A stretch of DNA of 64,000 bases from Pseudonocardia oroxyli (GTDB lineage: Bacteria; Actinomycetota; Actinomycetes; Mycobacteriales; Pseudonocardiaceae), in assembly GCF_900102195.1 (NCBI RefSeq), contig NZ_FNBE01000001.1:124001-188000 (forward strand). The letters are read 5' to 3'. Below are positions 42,235-50,779 of this stretch, piece by piece. Position numbers and translations under genes: made by a program. The notes under the pieces are model-generated. The model saw only the letters and a program-made list of their open reading frames with translations. It searched no databases and was not told the DNA's origin. The stretch's first letter is position 1; each line of letters starts with the position of its first letter.

Positions 42235-42680
42235 GCCGCGCGCCGCGCCGCGACCATCTCGACGACCCCGGCGAGGAAGCGCTGCACCGCGGCCAGCTCG
42301 GCGTCGGAGAACCCGGCCACGAGCGCGTCCATGTCGGCCCCCAGGGGGCCGAAGAAGGCCCGGCCCACCCGCGCGGCCTCGTCGCCGTAGGTGAGGACGA
42401 CGCGACGGCGGTCCGCCGGGTCCCGCACGCGCTCGACGTACCCGTGCCGCTCCATCCGGTCCACCAGCGCCGTGGTGGCGCCGGAGGACAGACCCAGGTG
42501 CGCGGCGAGCCTGCCCGCGGTGAGCGGCACGCCCCGACCCTCGGCCGCCAGCACGGCGATCAGCGCGTGCAGGTCGGTGGTGTGCAGGCCGTGCCGGGTG
42601 GCGAACTCGTCCGCCAGCCGGGCGGACTCGGTGGTGTAGGCCTGCAGCAGCCGGATCAGCTCGTCCCGGCGCTCCTTCAT
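42198..42680 (-). CDS. MarR family transcriptional regulator
   Basis: 160 residues. Winged helix with LTAGRLAAHLGLSSGATTALVDRMERHGYV near residues 60-90 and wing DPADRRRVVLTYG. ATG at 42680. The open frame continues upstream into the remains of a crotonase gene, which is not part of this protein. The 3' end overlaps the convergent papain-like gene by about 37 bp. Target unknown. Confidence 0.87.
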   Translation of the reverse strand: MKERRDELIRLLQAYTTESARLADEFATRHGLHTTDLHALIAVLAAEGRGVPLTAGRLAAHLGLSSGATTALVDRMERHGYVERVRDPADRRRVVLTYGDEAARVGRAFFGPLGADMDALVAGFSDAELAAVQRFLAGVVEMVAARRAAHSSTAISRPSE

Positions 42681-42690
42681 GCGGCGCAGG

Positions 42691-43153
42691 TTACCGGCCG
42701 GTCCACTGCGGCTCGCGCTTCTCCAGGAACGCGGCGATCCCCAGCGCCCCGCCCCGTAGTTCGCGATCACCCCGCGGGAGACCTCGGGCAGCCCGAACCG
42801 GGCCGACCGGCCCGCCACGACGACGTCGCAGGCCGGCACGATCTCGAACCCGCCGCCGTAGGCGATCCCGTCCACCGCCGCAACGAGCGGGGTGCTCCGC
42901 TCCCGCCGCACGACCCCGTAGTTCCCGCCCCGCTCGGTGGGCGCGCCTGCCCCGTTCGCGAGATCCGTTCCGGCACAGAACATCTGCGAGCCGCCGGTGA
43001 GCACCCCGCACCACAGCTCCGGATCGCCCTCGAGCTCGTTCAGCGCGGCGTCGAGGCCCGCGGTCATCGCGGCGTCGACGGCGTTCCGCTTGTCCGGCCG
43101 GTCCATCCGGATCACCAGCACCCGGCCCCGCGTTCGGCCGTGACGCGATTCAT
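42691..43153 (-). pseudogene. Enoyl-CoA hydratase remnant with internal deletion
   Basis: The N-terminal half of a crotonase is clear (VLVIRMDRPDKRNAVDAAM, MFCAGTDL, AYGGGFEIVPACDVVVAG, FGLPEVSRGVIA). It then breaks off after ANYGAG and, in another frame, resumes at the very C-terminus (LGIAAFLEKREPQWTGR, stop at 42691). About 90-100 codons in the middle are gone. The ATG at 43153 is also out of frame with the conserved part (a stop follows after 13 codons), so the gene is broken twice. Its promoter still appears intact (43165-43160). Confidence 0.82.
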
Positions 43154-43159
43154 GCAGTC

Positions 43160-43169
43160 ACCTTAAGCT
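43160..43169. promoter_or_regulatory. Second pair of overlapping opposed -10 boxes
   Basis: ACCTTAAGCT holds TAAGCT on the plus strand (43164-43169), 7 nt before the GTG at 43177, and TAAGGT on the minus strand (43165-43160), 6 nt before the ATG at 43153 of the crotonase remnant. Both genes would be leaderless. Confidence 0.58.
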
Positions 43170-43176
43170 GCGGGAC

Positions 43177-44082
43177 GTGACCCAGACGAGATTCGCGCTC
43201 CCGCCCGTCGGCCTCTGGACCGGAGCCCTGGACTGCGTTCCGGCCACCCGCGCGCGAGAGCTCGCCGCCGAGCTCGAGGAGCTCGGCTACGGCGCGCTGT
43301 GGGTGCCGGAGGTCGCGGGCCGAGACCCCTTCGTCCAGCTGGCGCTGCTGCTGTCGGCCACCGAGCGGCTGATCGGCGCGACCGGGATCGCGAACATCTG
43401 GGCCCGGGACGCCGTGGCCACCTCCTGCGCCACCAACGCACTCACCGAGGCGTTCCCCGAGCGGGTCCTGATCGGGCTCGGGGTCAGCCACGCCAACCTC
43501 GTCGGCGGGCTGCGCGGGCACACCTACGACAAGCCGCTGACCGCGATGCGCGAGTACCTCGACGGCATCGACGCCGCCCCCTACACGGCCGAGCGGCCCA
43601 CCACCCCCGTCCGGTACGTGCTCGCGGCCCTGCGGCCGAAGATGCTCGGGCTCGCCGGGGAGCGCACTGCCGGGGCGCACCCCTACTTCACCACGCCGGA
43701 GCACACGGCCCGGGCCCGCGAGACCCTCGGCGCGGGCCCGCTGCTCTGCCCGGAGCAGGCCGTCCTGCTCGAGACGGACCCGGCGAAGGCCCGCGCGATC
43801 GGCCGCGTCTACACCACCGTGTACCTGAACCAGCCGAACTACGTGAACAACATCAGGACCCTCGGGTTCGCCGAGGAGGACCTCGCCGACGGCGGGTCCG
43901 ACGCGTTCGTCGACGCGCTGGTGGCGTGGGGGGACGAGGACACCGTGCGCGCCCGCGTGCAGGCACACCTCGACGCGGGCGCCGACCACGTGGCGGTCCA
44001 GGCGCTGCCGACCACGAAGCGGGGCGTGCCCGCTGACCAGTGGCGCGCGCTCGCCGCCCCCCTCGCCCACCTTACCCGCTGA
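43177..44082 (+). CDS. LLM-class F420-dependent oxidoreductase
   Basis: 301 residues, luciferase-like TIM barrel. Typical stretches: RELAAELEELGYGALWVPEV (near residue 27), ATGIANIWARDAVATSCATNALTEAFPERVLIGLGVSH and a C-terminal GADHVAVQALP. Such proteins in actinobacteria usually use coenzyme F420 rather than FMN; several act in lipid or xenobiotic reduction. GTG at 43177 follows TAAGCT by 7 nt. It may have been paired with the broken divergent crotonase. Confidence 0.85.
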   Translation: MTQTRFALPPVGLWTGALDCVPATRARELAAELEELGYGALWVPEVAGRDPFVQLALLLSATERLIGATGIANIWARDAVATSCATNALTEAFPERVLIGLGVSHANLVGGLRGHTYDKPLTAMREYLDGIDAAPYTAERPTTPVRYVLAALRPKMLGLAGERTAGAHPYFTTPEHTARARETLGAGPLLCPEQAVLLETDPAKARAIGRVYTTVYLNQPNYVNNIRTLGFAEEDLADGGSDAFVDALVAWGDEDTVRARVQAHLDAGADHVAVQALPTTKRGVPADQWRALAAPLAHLTR

Positions 44083-44085
44083 CCC

Positions 44086-44127
44086 CGTGAGTGGCGATGG
44101 TCGCCAGGGCGACCATCGCCACTCACG
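44086..44127. terminator. 42-bp hairpin, family 1 (perfect 19-bp stem)
   Basis: Arms 44086-44104 and 44109-44127 pair perfectly, loop CAGG. Both arms are identical to those of 14807-14848; only one loop base differs. It starts 4 bp after the stop of the LLM oxidoreductase gene. Confidence 0.82.
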
Positions 44128-44175
44128 AGCGATCGGTCCCGCTGAGGTGCGGCTACGGGCCGCCGCCGCGGCTCG

Positions 44176-44181
44176 TAGGCT
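44176..44181 (+). promoter_or_regulatory. -10 box for the leaderless MBL-fold gene
   Basis: TAGGCT ends 6 nt before the GTG at 44188. Confidence 0.5.
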
Positions 44182-44187
44182 CGGGGC

Positions 44188-45294
44188 GTGGCCCGTCGCC
44201 TGCTCCGTCCCGTCCTCCGCTCCGCACTGTTCACCGCGGGCCTCGCGCTCGCCGGTGGGGTCGCCGCGGCGGGCTGGGGCCTGCCCCGTGCCCTGGGCGG
44301 TTCACCCGCCGCGCTCCGGGCGTCGGCGCCGGGCGGCTTCCGCAACACGGAGCCGCCCACCCCGCTGCCGCCCGGCACCGTGCGCCGGGCCGTGCGGGAC
44401 GTCCGGCGGCGGGCGGTCGGCCGACCGGTGCGCCCGATCCCGTTGGCGCGCAGCGAGTTCGGCCCAGCCGGTGAGCTGGCCGCGACCTGGTTCGGGCACG
44501 CGAGCGTGCTCCTGGAGGTCGACGGGCGGCGGGTCCTCTCCGATCCCGTGTGGGGTGAGCGGGCGTCCCCGTCGCGGCTGATCGGGCCGCGCCGCCTCCA
44601 TCCCGCCCCGGTGCCGCTGGCCGACCTGCCCGCGCTCGACGCCGTCGTCATCTCCCACGACCACTACGACCACCTCGACCTGACCACGGTCCGCGCGCTG
44701 CGGGACGATCCGCGCCACCGCGACGCCCCCTTCGTCGTGCCGCTGGGGATCGGCGCGCACCTGCGGGCCTGGGGCGTGCCCGAGGACCGGATCGTCGAGC
44801 TCGGGTGGGGCGGGTCCGTCGAGGTGGCCGGGCTGACCCTGACCTGCGCCGAGGCCCGGCACTTCTCCGGGCGCGGGCTCGCCCGCGACACCACCCTCTG
44901 GTCGTCCTGGGTCGTGGCGGGCCCGCGGCACCGGGTCTACGTCGGCGGCGACACCGGGTACACCGCCGCATTCGCCCGCGCCGGCGAGCGGCACGGACCC
45001 TTCGACCTCACCGTCCTGCCGATCGGCGCCTACGCGGATCTGTGGCCGGACATCCACATGAATCCCGAGGAAAGCGTGCGCGCCCACGGTGATCTGCGCG
45101 GCGGTGCGCTCCTGCCCGTGCACTGGGCGACGTTCAATCTGGGCTTCCACCCCTGGTCGGAGCCGATCTCCCGGTTGCGGGCCGCCGCGGAAACCGCCGG
45201 AATCCCACTCCTGCTGCCCGTTCCGGGCGGACGAATCGACGTCCTCGACCCGCCCGGCGCGGACGACTGGTGGTCCGCACCGGCCGGGAACTGA
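44188..45294 (+). CDS. MBL-fold hydrolase (NAPE-PLD/UlaG-like), membrane-anchored
   Basis: 368 residues. An N-terminal hydrophobic helix (about residues 11-32) precedes a metallo-beta-lactamase domain with HDHYDH at 157-162, FGHASVLLEVDG near residue 102, GGDTGY near residue 253 and PVHWATFNL. The layout matches NAPE-PLD-like and UlaG-like hydrolases, which cleave phosphodiesters or lactones. GTG at 44188 follows TAGGCT by 6 nt. No partner gene is evident. Confidence 0.85.
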   Translation: MARRLLRPVLRSALFTAGLALAGGVAAAGWGLPRALGGSPAALRASAPGGFRNTEPPTPLPPGTVRRAVRDVRRRAVGRPVRPIPLARSEFGPAGELAATWFGHASVLLEVDGRRVLSDPVWGERASPSRLIGPRRLHPAPVPLADLPALDAVVISHDHYDHLDLTTVRALRDDPRHRDAPFVVPLGIGAHLRAWGVPEDRIVELGWGGSVEVAGLTLTCAEARHFSGRGLARDTTLWSSWVVAGPRHRVYVGGDTGYTAAFARAGERHGPFDLTVLPIGAYADLWPDIHMNPEESVRAHGDLRGGALLPVHWATFNLGFHPWSEPISRLRAAAETAGIPLLLPVPGGRIDVLDPPGADDWWSAPAGN

Positions 45295-45513
45295 TTCCTC
45301 CGGAAGGGTGACCGCACGCTGCAGCGCGCGTCACACCCGACCCCCTATTCGACATTCTCGACCCCTTCCCCTTATTGTGTCGGTAACGCTTTATCCCGTT
45401 CTCGCATCCCTTCCCGGCGACACCCCGCGCGCGGCCGCTCCGCAGGCCGCGCGGCTCGCCGCACGCGGATGCCGGGCGGGCGGCCGACTTTCAGACAAGA
45501 GGGGCGAGAGCAC

Positions 45514-45852
45514 GTGGCGAAGCAGACGACGGTCACCCTGATCGACGATCTCGACGGTGGCGAGGCCGCCGAGCAGGTGGAGTTCTCGGTCGACGGGAAG
45601 TCCTACGAGATCGACCTGTCGGCGAAGAATTCCGAGAAGCTGCGTGAGGCCCTGGCCCCGTACATCGCGGCCGCCCGGCGCACCGGTGGGCGCCGTTCCT
45701 CGGCGGCGGCCGCCACCCCCGCGGCGCGCCCCGTTTCCGACCGCCAGCAGAACCAGGCGATTCGGGAATGGGCCGTCGCCCAGGGCATGAAGATCTCCGA
45801 GCGCGGGCGTATCCCGTCCAATGTCCTCGAGGCCTACCACGCCGCGCACTGA
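45514..45852 (+). CDS. lsr2: Lsr2 nucleoid-associated protein
   Basis: 112 residues, standard length. The N-terminal dimerisation domain ([32 protein letters not shown]) and the C-terminal DNA-binding domain ([26 protein letters not shown], with AT-hook-like RGR at 97-99) are joined by an Ala/Arg linker. Lsr2 is the actinobacterial H-NS-like protein that binds AT-rich and transferred DNA. GTG at 45514 with GAGGGGCGAGAG upstream. The 220 bp before it are clearly more AT-rich than the surroundings, fitting autoregulation. Confidence 0.96.
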   Translation: MAKQTTVTLIDDLDGGEAAEQVEFSVDGKSYEIDLSAKNSEKLREALAPYIAAARRTGGRRSSAAAATPAARPVSDRQQNQAIREWAVAQGMKISERGRIPSNVLEAYHAAH

Positions 45853-45880
45853 CCCGCGCCGGCGCCGGCGCAACGGCCGA

Positions 45881-45917
45881 GGGACCCGCTCCCGGTAACC
45901 GTGCGGAAGCGGGTCCC
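45881..45917 (+). terminator. Hairpin after lsr2
   Basis: GGGACCCGCT (45881-45890) pairs perfectly with AGCGGGTCCC (45908-45917), 17-nt loop, starting 28 bp after the lsr2 stop. Confidence 0.65.
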
Positions 45918-46089
45918 CCACCATTCGTGACCGGTGGGTCCCATTCCGGGTGTCCGTTTCGCTCGGCCTTTCGGTGGAACCCGCCGTCGTCCGCCCCTGG
46001 GACCCTCCTCACCCGACCGGACACCGCGAGCCCGATCTCTGCCAGGATCGGGAGCCGGCCACGTCGATCGAGGAAGAGGACGGACGACC

Positions 46090-47631
46090 ATGTACCCCGG
46101 CACCCATGCCGCCACCACGCCTGACAAGCCCGCGGTGGTGATGGCCGGCAGCGGGGACGCACTCACCTTCCGCGAGCTCGACGAGGGCTCGGCGCGGCTG
46201 GCCCGCTACCTGCACGAGCAGGGACTCCGCCGCGGCGACGTGGTGGCGCTGGTCAGCGAGAACACTCCGCGGGTGTTCGAGGTCTACTGGGCGGCCCGGC
46301 GCTCCGGGCTCTACATCACCCTGGTCAACCACCACCTCTCGGCGCCCGAGGCCGCGTACATCGTGACCGACTGCGGGGCGAAGGCGCTGATCGTGTCGGC
46401 GGGCGTCGCCGGGCTGGCCGCCGCGATCGGCGACCAGGTGCAGGTCCCGATCACGATCGCCTTCGGCGGGGAGATCCCCGGGTCCACGGCGTACACGGAC
46501 TACGACACCGAGCTGGCGGGCGTCTCGGCGGAGCCGCTGCCCGAGCAGCCCCGCGGCGCCGACATGCTCTACTCCTCCGGCACCACCGGCCGTCCCAAGG
46601 GCATCAAGCCGACCCTGCCGGACTCCGCCGTGGACGAGCCCGGGGACACCTACATCGACATCTTCGGTCCGATGTACGGGTTCGACGCCGACACCGTGTA
46701 CCTCTCCCCCGCCCCGCTCTACCACGCCGCGCCGCTGCGCTTCTCCGCCACGGTGCAGGCGCTCGGCGGCACCGCGGTGATCCTGGAGCGGTTCGACCCG
46801 GAGGGCGCGCTCGCGGCGATCGAGCGGTTCGCCGTCACGCACAGCCAGTGGGTCCCCACCATGTTCGTGCGGATGCTCAAGCTCCCCGACGAGGTCCGGC
46901 TCCGCTACGACCACTCATCGCTGCGCGTCGCCATCCACGCGGCGGCCCCGTGCCCGCCCGAGGTCAAGCAGGCGATGATCGACTGGTGGGGCCCGGTGCT
47001 CTACGAGTACTACGCCGCCACCGAGGCCAACGGGATCACGTTCGTGAACTCGGCGGAGTGGCTGGAGCGGCGGGGCACGGTCGGCCGGGCCGGGCTGGGC
47101 GTGGTGCGGATCGTCGGCGAGGGCGGCGAGGTCCTCGCACCCTTCGAGGTCGGCACCATCTACTTCGAGCGGGACGAGCGACCCTTCGAGTACCACAACG
47201 ACCCGGAGAAGACCGCGGCGGCGACGCACCCGGACCACCCGACCTGGACCACCACCGGGGACCTCGGCTTCCTCGACGACGACGGCTACCTGTTCCTCAC
47301 CGACCGCAAGGCCTTCATGATCATCTCGGGTGGGGTGAACATCTACCCCCGCGAGATCGAGGACGTGCTGGTCACCCACCCCGCGGTGCTCGACGTCGCG
47401 GTCATCGGCGTGCCGGACGAGGAGATGGGCGAGTCGGTCAAGGCGGTCGTGCAGCCCGCCCCGGGGGTGACGGGGGACGCGGCGCTGGAGAAGGACCTCA
47501 TCGCGTTCGTCCGTGAGCGGATCGCGCACTACAAGGCGCCGCGCACGATCGACTTCACCGACTTCCTCCCCCGCACGCCCACCGGGAAGCTCGTCAAGCA
47601 GGAGCTGCGGGACCGCTACCCGCACCACTAG
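46090..47631 (+). CDS. Acyl-CoA synthetase (FadD4-like)
   Basis: 513 residues. The start MYPGTHAATTPDKPAVVMAGSG and YIVTDCGAKALIVSA follow mycobacterial FadD4-type ligases. ANL motifs: YSSGTTGRPKGIKPTL (A3), YYAATEANG (A5), WTTTGDLGFLDDDGYLFLTDRKAFMIISGGVNIYPREIE and Lys500 in PTGKLVKQEL. It makes acyl-CoA from a fatty or aromatic acid. GAGGAAGAGGACGG precedes the ATG. The next gene is another ligase 72 bp downstream in the same direction. Confidence 0.92.
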   Translation: MYPGTHAATTPDKPAVVMAGSGDALTFRELDEGSARLARYLHEQGLRRGDVVALVSENTPRVFEVYWAARRSGLYITLVNHHLSAPEAAYIVTDCGAKALIVSAGVAGLAAAIGDQVQVPITIAFGGEIPGSTAYTDYDTELAGVSAEPLPEQPRGADMLYSSGTTGRPKGIKPTLPDSAVDEPGDTYIDIFGPMYGFDADTVYLSPAPLYHAAPLRFSATVQALGGTAVILERFDPEGALAAIERFAVTHSQWVPTMFVRMLKLPDEVRLRYDHSSLRVAIHAAAPCPPEVKQAMIDWWGPVLYEYYAATEANGITFVNSAEWLERRGTVGRAGLGVVRIVGEGGEVLAPFEVGTIYFERDERPFEYHNDPEKTAAATHPDHPTWTTTGDLGFLDDDGYLFLTDRKAFMIISGGVNIYPREIEDVLVTHPAVLDVAVIGVPDEEMGESVKAVVQPAPGVTGDAALEKDLIAFVRERIAHYKAPRTIDFTDFLPRTPTGKLVKQELRDRYPHH

Positions 47632-47703
47632 CCGGCCCGTCCGGTCCGGGCCCGGCCCCCGCGGGACTTGCTGAACGGGCGATCAGTTCGGCAGGCTGGC
47701 GGC

Positions 47704-49242
47704 ATGACATCGCAGTCGGGCGCCATCGTGGGCCGAGGGATGAGCTTCAGCGACATCGTGGCCCGCTGGGCGCGGGTCACCCCCGAGGTCTCGTTCCTGG
47801 TGGACGCGGGCGCCGGGCTCCGCCGCACCTATGCGGAGTCCGACGCCCGGATCACCCGGCTGGCCAACGCGCTGGAGATCGAGCCGGGTGACCGCGTCGC
47901 CGTCCTCGGCCTGAACAGTGCGGATCTGTTGGAGACCCACCTCGCCCCGCTGCGGGCGGGCGGGATCTGCGTCCCGATCAACTTCCGGCTGGTGGCGGAC
48001 GAGATCGCCTACGCGCTCACCGACTCCGGAGCGGTGTCCGTGATCGTCGACGCCGGGCTGCGGCCCACCCTGGACAAGGCCCTCGCGCAGGTGCCCGGGG
48101 TGCGGCAGGTGATCACGATCGGCGGCGACCTGGAGGAGGTGCTCGCGGCGGCGTCCGCGGAGTACGTCGAGCTGCCGAACTCCGACGACGACACCGCGTT
48201 CGTCATGTACACCTCGGGCACGACCGGCCGCCCCAAGGGCGCCATGCTCAGCCACCGCAACCTCTACCTGCACTCGTTCTCCAACATCGCCCACCTCGGT
48301 GGCACCGGAGAGCACGTCGTGTCGATGTCCGGCGCTCCCCTGTTCCACATCGCCGGGGTCGCCGGGTCGCACATCGCGATCACCGCGGGCGGCACGGTCG
48401 TCATCCCGAGGTCGGGCAGCTTCGACCCGGTCGAGACGCTGGACATCCTGGAGCGCGAGCGGGTCACGACCTGCTTCTGCGTGCCTGCGCAGTGGGCGGC
48501 GATCTGCGCGGTGCCCGGCATCGCGGACCGCGACCTGTCCGCGCTCACGCGGATCTCGTGGGGAGCCGCCCCCGCCACGACCTCCCTGCTGCAGACCATG
48601 ATCGACACGTTCCCGCAGGCCGAGGTCACGACGTCGTTCGGGCAGACCGAGTGCAGCCCGGTCACCACCCTGCTGCGCGGCCAGGACTCGATCCGCAAGA
48701 TCGGGTCGGTGGGCACGCCGATGGCGAACGTCGAGGTCCGGGTCGTGGACGACGAGATGCACGACGTCGCCCGGGGCGAGGTCGGCGAGATCGTCTACCG
48801 CGGCCCGCTGGTCATGAGCGGGTACTGGAACAAGCCGGAGGAGACGGCGGAGGCCTTCCGCGGCGGATGGTTCCACTCCGGCGACATGGTGCGCCAGGAC
48901 GAGGACGGCTACTACTACGTCGTCGACCGCAAGAAGGACATGATCATTTCCGGTGGCGAGAACATCTACTGCGCCGAGGTGGAGAACGTCCTCGCGGCGC
49001 ACCCCGGGATCGGGGACGTGGCGCTGATCGGGGTGCCGGACCCGAAGTGGGGCGAGACGCCGCTGGCCGTCGTCGTGCCCGCGGACCCGGCCGACCCGCC
49101 CACGTTGGAGTCCATCGAGGCCTACTGCAAGGAGCACCTCGCGGGCTACAAGCGCCCGCGCCTGATCCAGATCGTGGAGGCGCTGCCGCGCAACCCCTCC
49201 GGCAAGGTCCTCAAGACAGCGCTGCGCGCCCGTGCGTGGTAA
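47704..49242 (+). CDS. Acyl-CoA synthetase (long-chain type)
   Basis: 512 residues. Motifs: MYTSGTTGRPKGAMLSHRN (A3), SFGQTECSPVT (A5), GGWFHSGDMVRQDEDGYYYVVDRKKDMIISGGENIYCAEVE and Lys501 in PSGKVLKTAL. The last codons (RARAW, stop) are read from the left arm of the 42-bp hairpin at 49231, so the terminator includes the stop codon. ATG at 47704. Two ligases in tandem suggest related substrates or recent divergence, though their sequences differ clearly. Confidence 0.92.
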   Translation: MTSQSGAIVGRGMSFSDIVARWARVTPEVSFLVDAGAGLRRTYAESDARITRLANALEIEPGDRVAVLGLNSADLLETHLAPLRAGGICVPINFRLVADEIAYALTDSGAVSVIVDAGLRPTLDKALAQVPGVRQVITIGGDLEEVLAAASAEYVELPNSDDDTAFVMYTSGTTGRPKGAMLSHRNLYLHSFSNIAHLGGTGEHVVSMSGAPLFHIAGVAGSHIAITAGGTVVIPRSGSFDPVETLDILERERVTTCFCVPAQWAAICAVPGIADRDLSALTRISWGAAPATTSLLQTMIDTFPQAEVTTSFGQTECSPVTTLLRGQDSIRKIGSVGTPMANVEVRVVDDEMHDVARGEVGEIVYRGPLVMSGYWNKPEETAEAFRGGWFHSGDMVRQDEDGYYYVVDRKKDMIISGGENIYCAEVENVLAAHPGIGDVALIGVPDPKWGETPLAVVVPADPADPPTLESIEAYCKEHLAGYKRPRLIQIVEALPRNPSGKVLKTALRARAW

Positions 49243-49272
49243 GTGGTGCTCTGGCACCACTTACCACGCACG
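49231..49272. terminator. 42-bp hairpin, family 2, containing the stop codon
   Basis: Arms 49231-49249 (CGTGCGTGGTAAGTGGTGC) and 49254-49272 pair perfectly over 19 bp with loop TCTG. The TAA in the left arm is the stop codon of the acyl-CoA ligase. An identical 42-bp copy is at 50684-50725. Confidence 0.85.
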
Positions 49273-49286
49273 ACCTCATCGGGGGT

Positions 49287-49292
49287 TAGGTT
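49287..49292 (+). promoter_or_regulatory. -10 box for the leaderless decarboxylase gene
   Basis: TAGGTT ends 6 nt before the GTG at 49299, only 15 bp beyond the hairpin of the preceding gene. Confidence 0.5.
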
Positions 49293-49298
49293 TCCGCG

Positions 49299-50678
49299 GT
49301 GAGTGATCTGGATCCGGAGGAGTTCCGGCGGCTGGGGTATCAGCTGGTCGACTGGGTGGCCGGCTATCGGGCGGGGCTGCGCGAGCTGCCCGTCCGGCCG
49401 GCGGTCGAGCCCGGCCAGATCCGGGCGGCGCTGCCGCTGGACCTCCCCGAAGACCCCGCACCCGACCTGGGGGCCGCCCTCACCGGCCTGCTCGACGACG
49501 TCGTCGTGCCGGGGTCGCTGCACTGGCAGCACCCGCGGTACTTCGGCTACTTCCCCGCCCAGGCCTCGCTGTTCTCGCTGCTCGGCGACCTCGCGTCCGG
49601 CGGGCTCGGCGCGCAGGGGATGCTCTGGTCCACCGGCCCCGCGGCCACGGAGGTGGAGCAGGTCGTCGTGGACGGCGTCGCCCGCGCGCTGGGGCTGGAC
49701 GCGGCGTTCACCTTCGACGGGGGCGGGGGCGGGTCGCTGCAGGACTCGGCCTCCTCCGCCGCCCTCGTGGCCCTGCTCGCCGCGCTGCACCGGGCCGACC
49801 CGCGCTGGCGGGAGGACGGGGTCCGCGGCGACGAACGGGTCTACGTCACCGCCGAGACCCACTCGTCGCTGGCCAAGGCCGTGCGGATCGCCGGGCTGGG
49901 CGCCGGGGCGCTGCGGATCGTCCCGTCCTGGGCGGTGTTCGCGGACATGGTGGCCGCGGACCGGGCCGCCGGCCTGCGGCCGATCCTGGTGTGCCCCACC
50001 GTCGGGACCACCGGCACGGGCACGGTCGATCCCGTGGCCGCGGTGTGTGCCGCCGCGGACGGGATGTGGGTGCACGTCGACGCGGCCTGGGCGGGCGTCG
50101 CGGCGGTGTGCCCGGAGTTCCGGGACGTCCTCGAGGGGGTCGAGCGGGCGGACTCCCTCTGCACCGACGCGCACAAGTGGTTCGGCACCGCGTTCGACGC
50201 CTCGTTCCTCTGGGTCCGGGACGGCGCCGCACTGCCCGCGGCCCTCTCGATCACCCCGGAGTACCTGCGCAACAGCGCGTCGGAGTCCGGCGAGGTCGTG
50301 GACTACCGGGACTGGCAGGTCCCGCTCGGCCGCCGCTTCCGCGCGCTCAAGGTGTGGGCCGTGCTCCACGGGATGGGGCTCGCCGGGTTGCGGGCGATGA
50401 TCCGGGAGCACGTCCGGCTGGCGCAGGACCTGGCCGCGCGCGTTCAGGCGGACCCCCGCTTCGTCCTCGCCGCCCCGCCGTCCCTGGCGCTGGTGTGTCT
50501 CCGGGACGCGTCCGGCGACGCCGCGACGAAGGCCCTGCTGGAGCGGGTCAACGCCACCGGCCGCGCCTTCCTGACCCACACCGTGGTGGACGGCCACTAC
50601 GCGATCCGCGTGGCCGTGGGCTCCCTGACCACCACGCAGGACGATCTGGACGCCCTCTGGCAGATCCTGTCGCGCTGA
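49299..50678 (+). CDS. PLP-dependent aromatic L-amino acid decarboxylase-like
   Basis: 459 residues of the group II decarboxylase family. The PLP lysine is Lys293 in TDAHKWFG; HVDAAWAG (Asp261) and AETHSSLAKA are conserved cofactor contacts, and WQHPRYFGYFPAQAS near residue 76 is typical of aromatic amino acid decarboxylases. The product would be an aromatic amine, the type of substrate used by the amine oxidase at 6372-8255, though the two are far apart. It is leaderless by TAGGTT at 49287 and is bracketed by two identical 42-bp hairpins. Confidence 0.88.
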   Translation: MSDLDPEEFRRLGYQLVDWVAGYRAGLRELPVRPAVEPGQIRAALPLDLPEDPAPDLGAALTGLLDDVVVPGSLHWQHPRYFGYFPAQASLFSLLGDLASGGLGAQGMLWSTGPAATEVEQVVVDGVARALGLDAAFTFDGGGGGSLQDSASSAALVALLAALHRADPRWREDGVRGDERVYVTAETHSSLAKAVRIAGLGAGALRIVPSWAVFADMVAADRAAGLRPILVCPTVGTTGTGTVDPVAAVCAAADGMWVHVDAAWAGVAAVCPEFRDVLEGVERADSLCTDAHKWFGTAFDASFLWVRDGAALPAALSITPEYLRNSASESGEVVDYRDWQVPLGRRFRALKVWAVLHGMGLAGLRAMIREHVRLAQDLAARVQADPRFVLAAPPSLALVCLRDASGDAATKALLERVNATGRAFLTHTVVDGHYAIRVAVGSLTTTQDDLDALWQILSR

Positions 50679-50683
50679 GAGGT

Positions 50684-50725
50684 CGTGCGTGGTAAGTGGT
50701 GCTCTGGCACCACTTACCACGCACG
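50684..50725. terminator. 42-bp hairpin, family 2, second identical copy
   Basis: Arms 50684-50702 and 50707-50725, loop TCTG; identical base for base to 49231-49272 and in the same orientation. It starts 5 bp after the decarboxylase stop. Confidence 0.85.
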
Positions 50726-50779
50726 GGCGCCGTAGGCGCGAGGCCGAGAACCCACCGCCTGAGTCCTCGGACGTCTGCC

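Noticed and set aside
42198..43121. Crotonase-MarR fusion protein
   Set aside because: The single open frame joins the broken crotonase to MarR only because the deletion happens to keep a frame open; MarR has its own ATG at 42680 and standard length.
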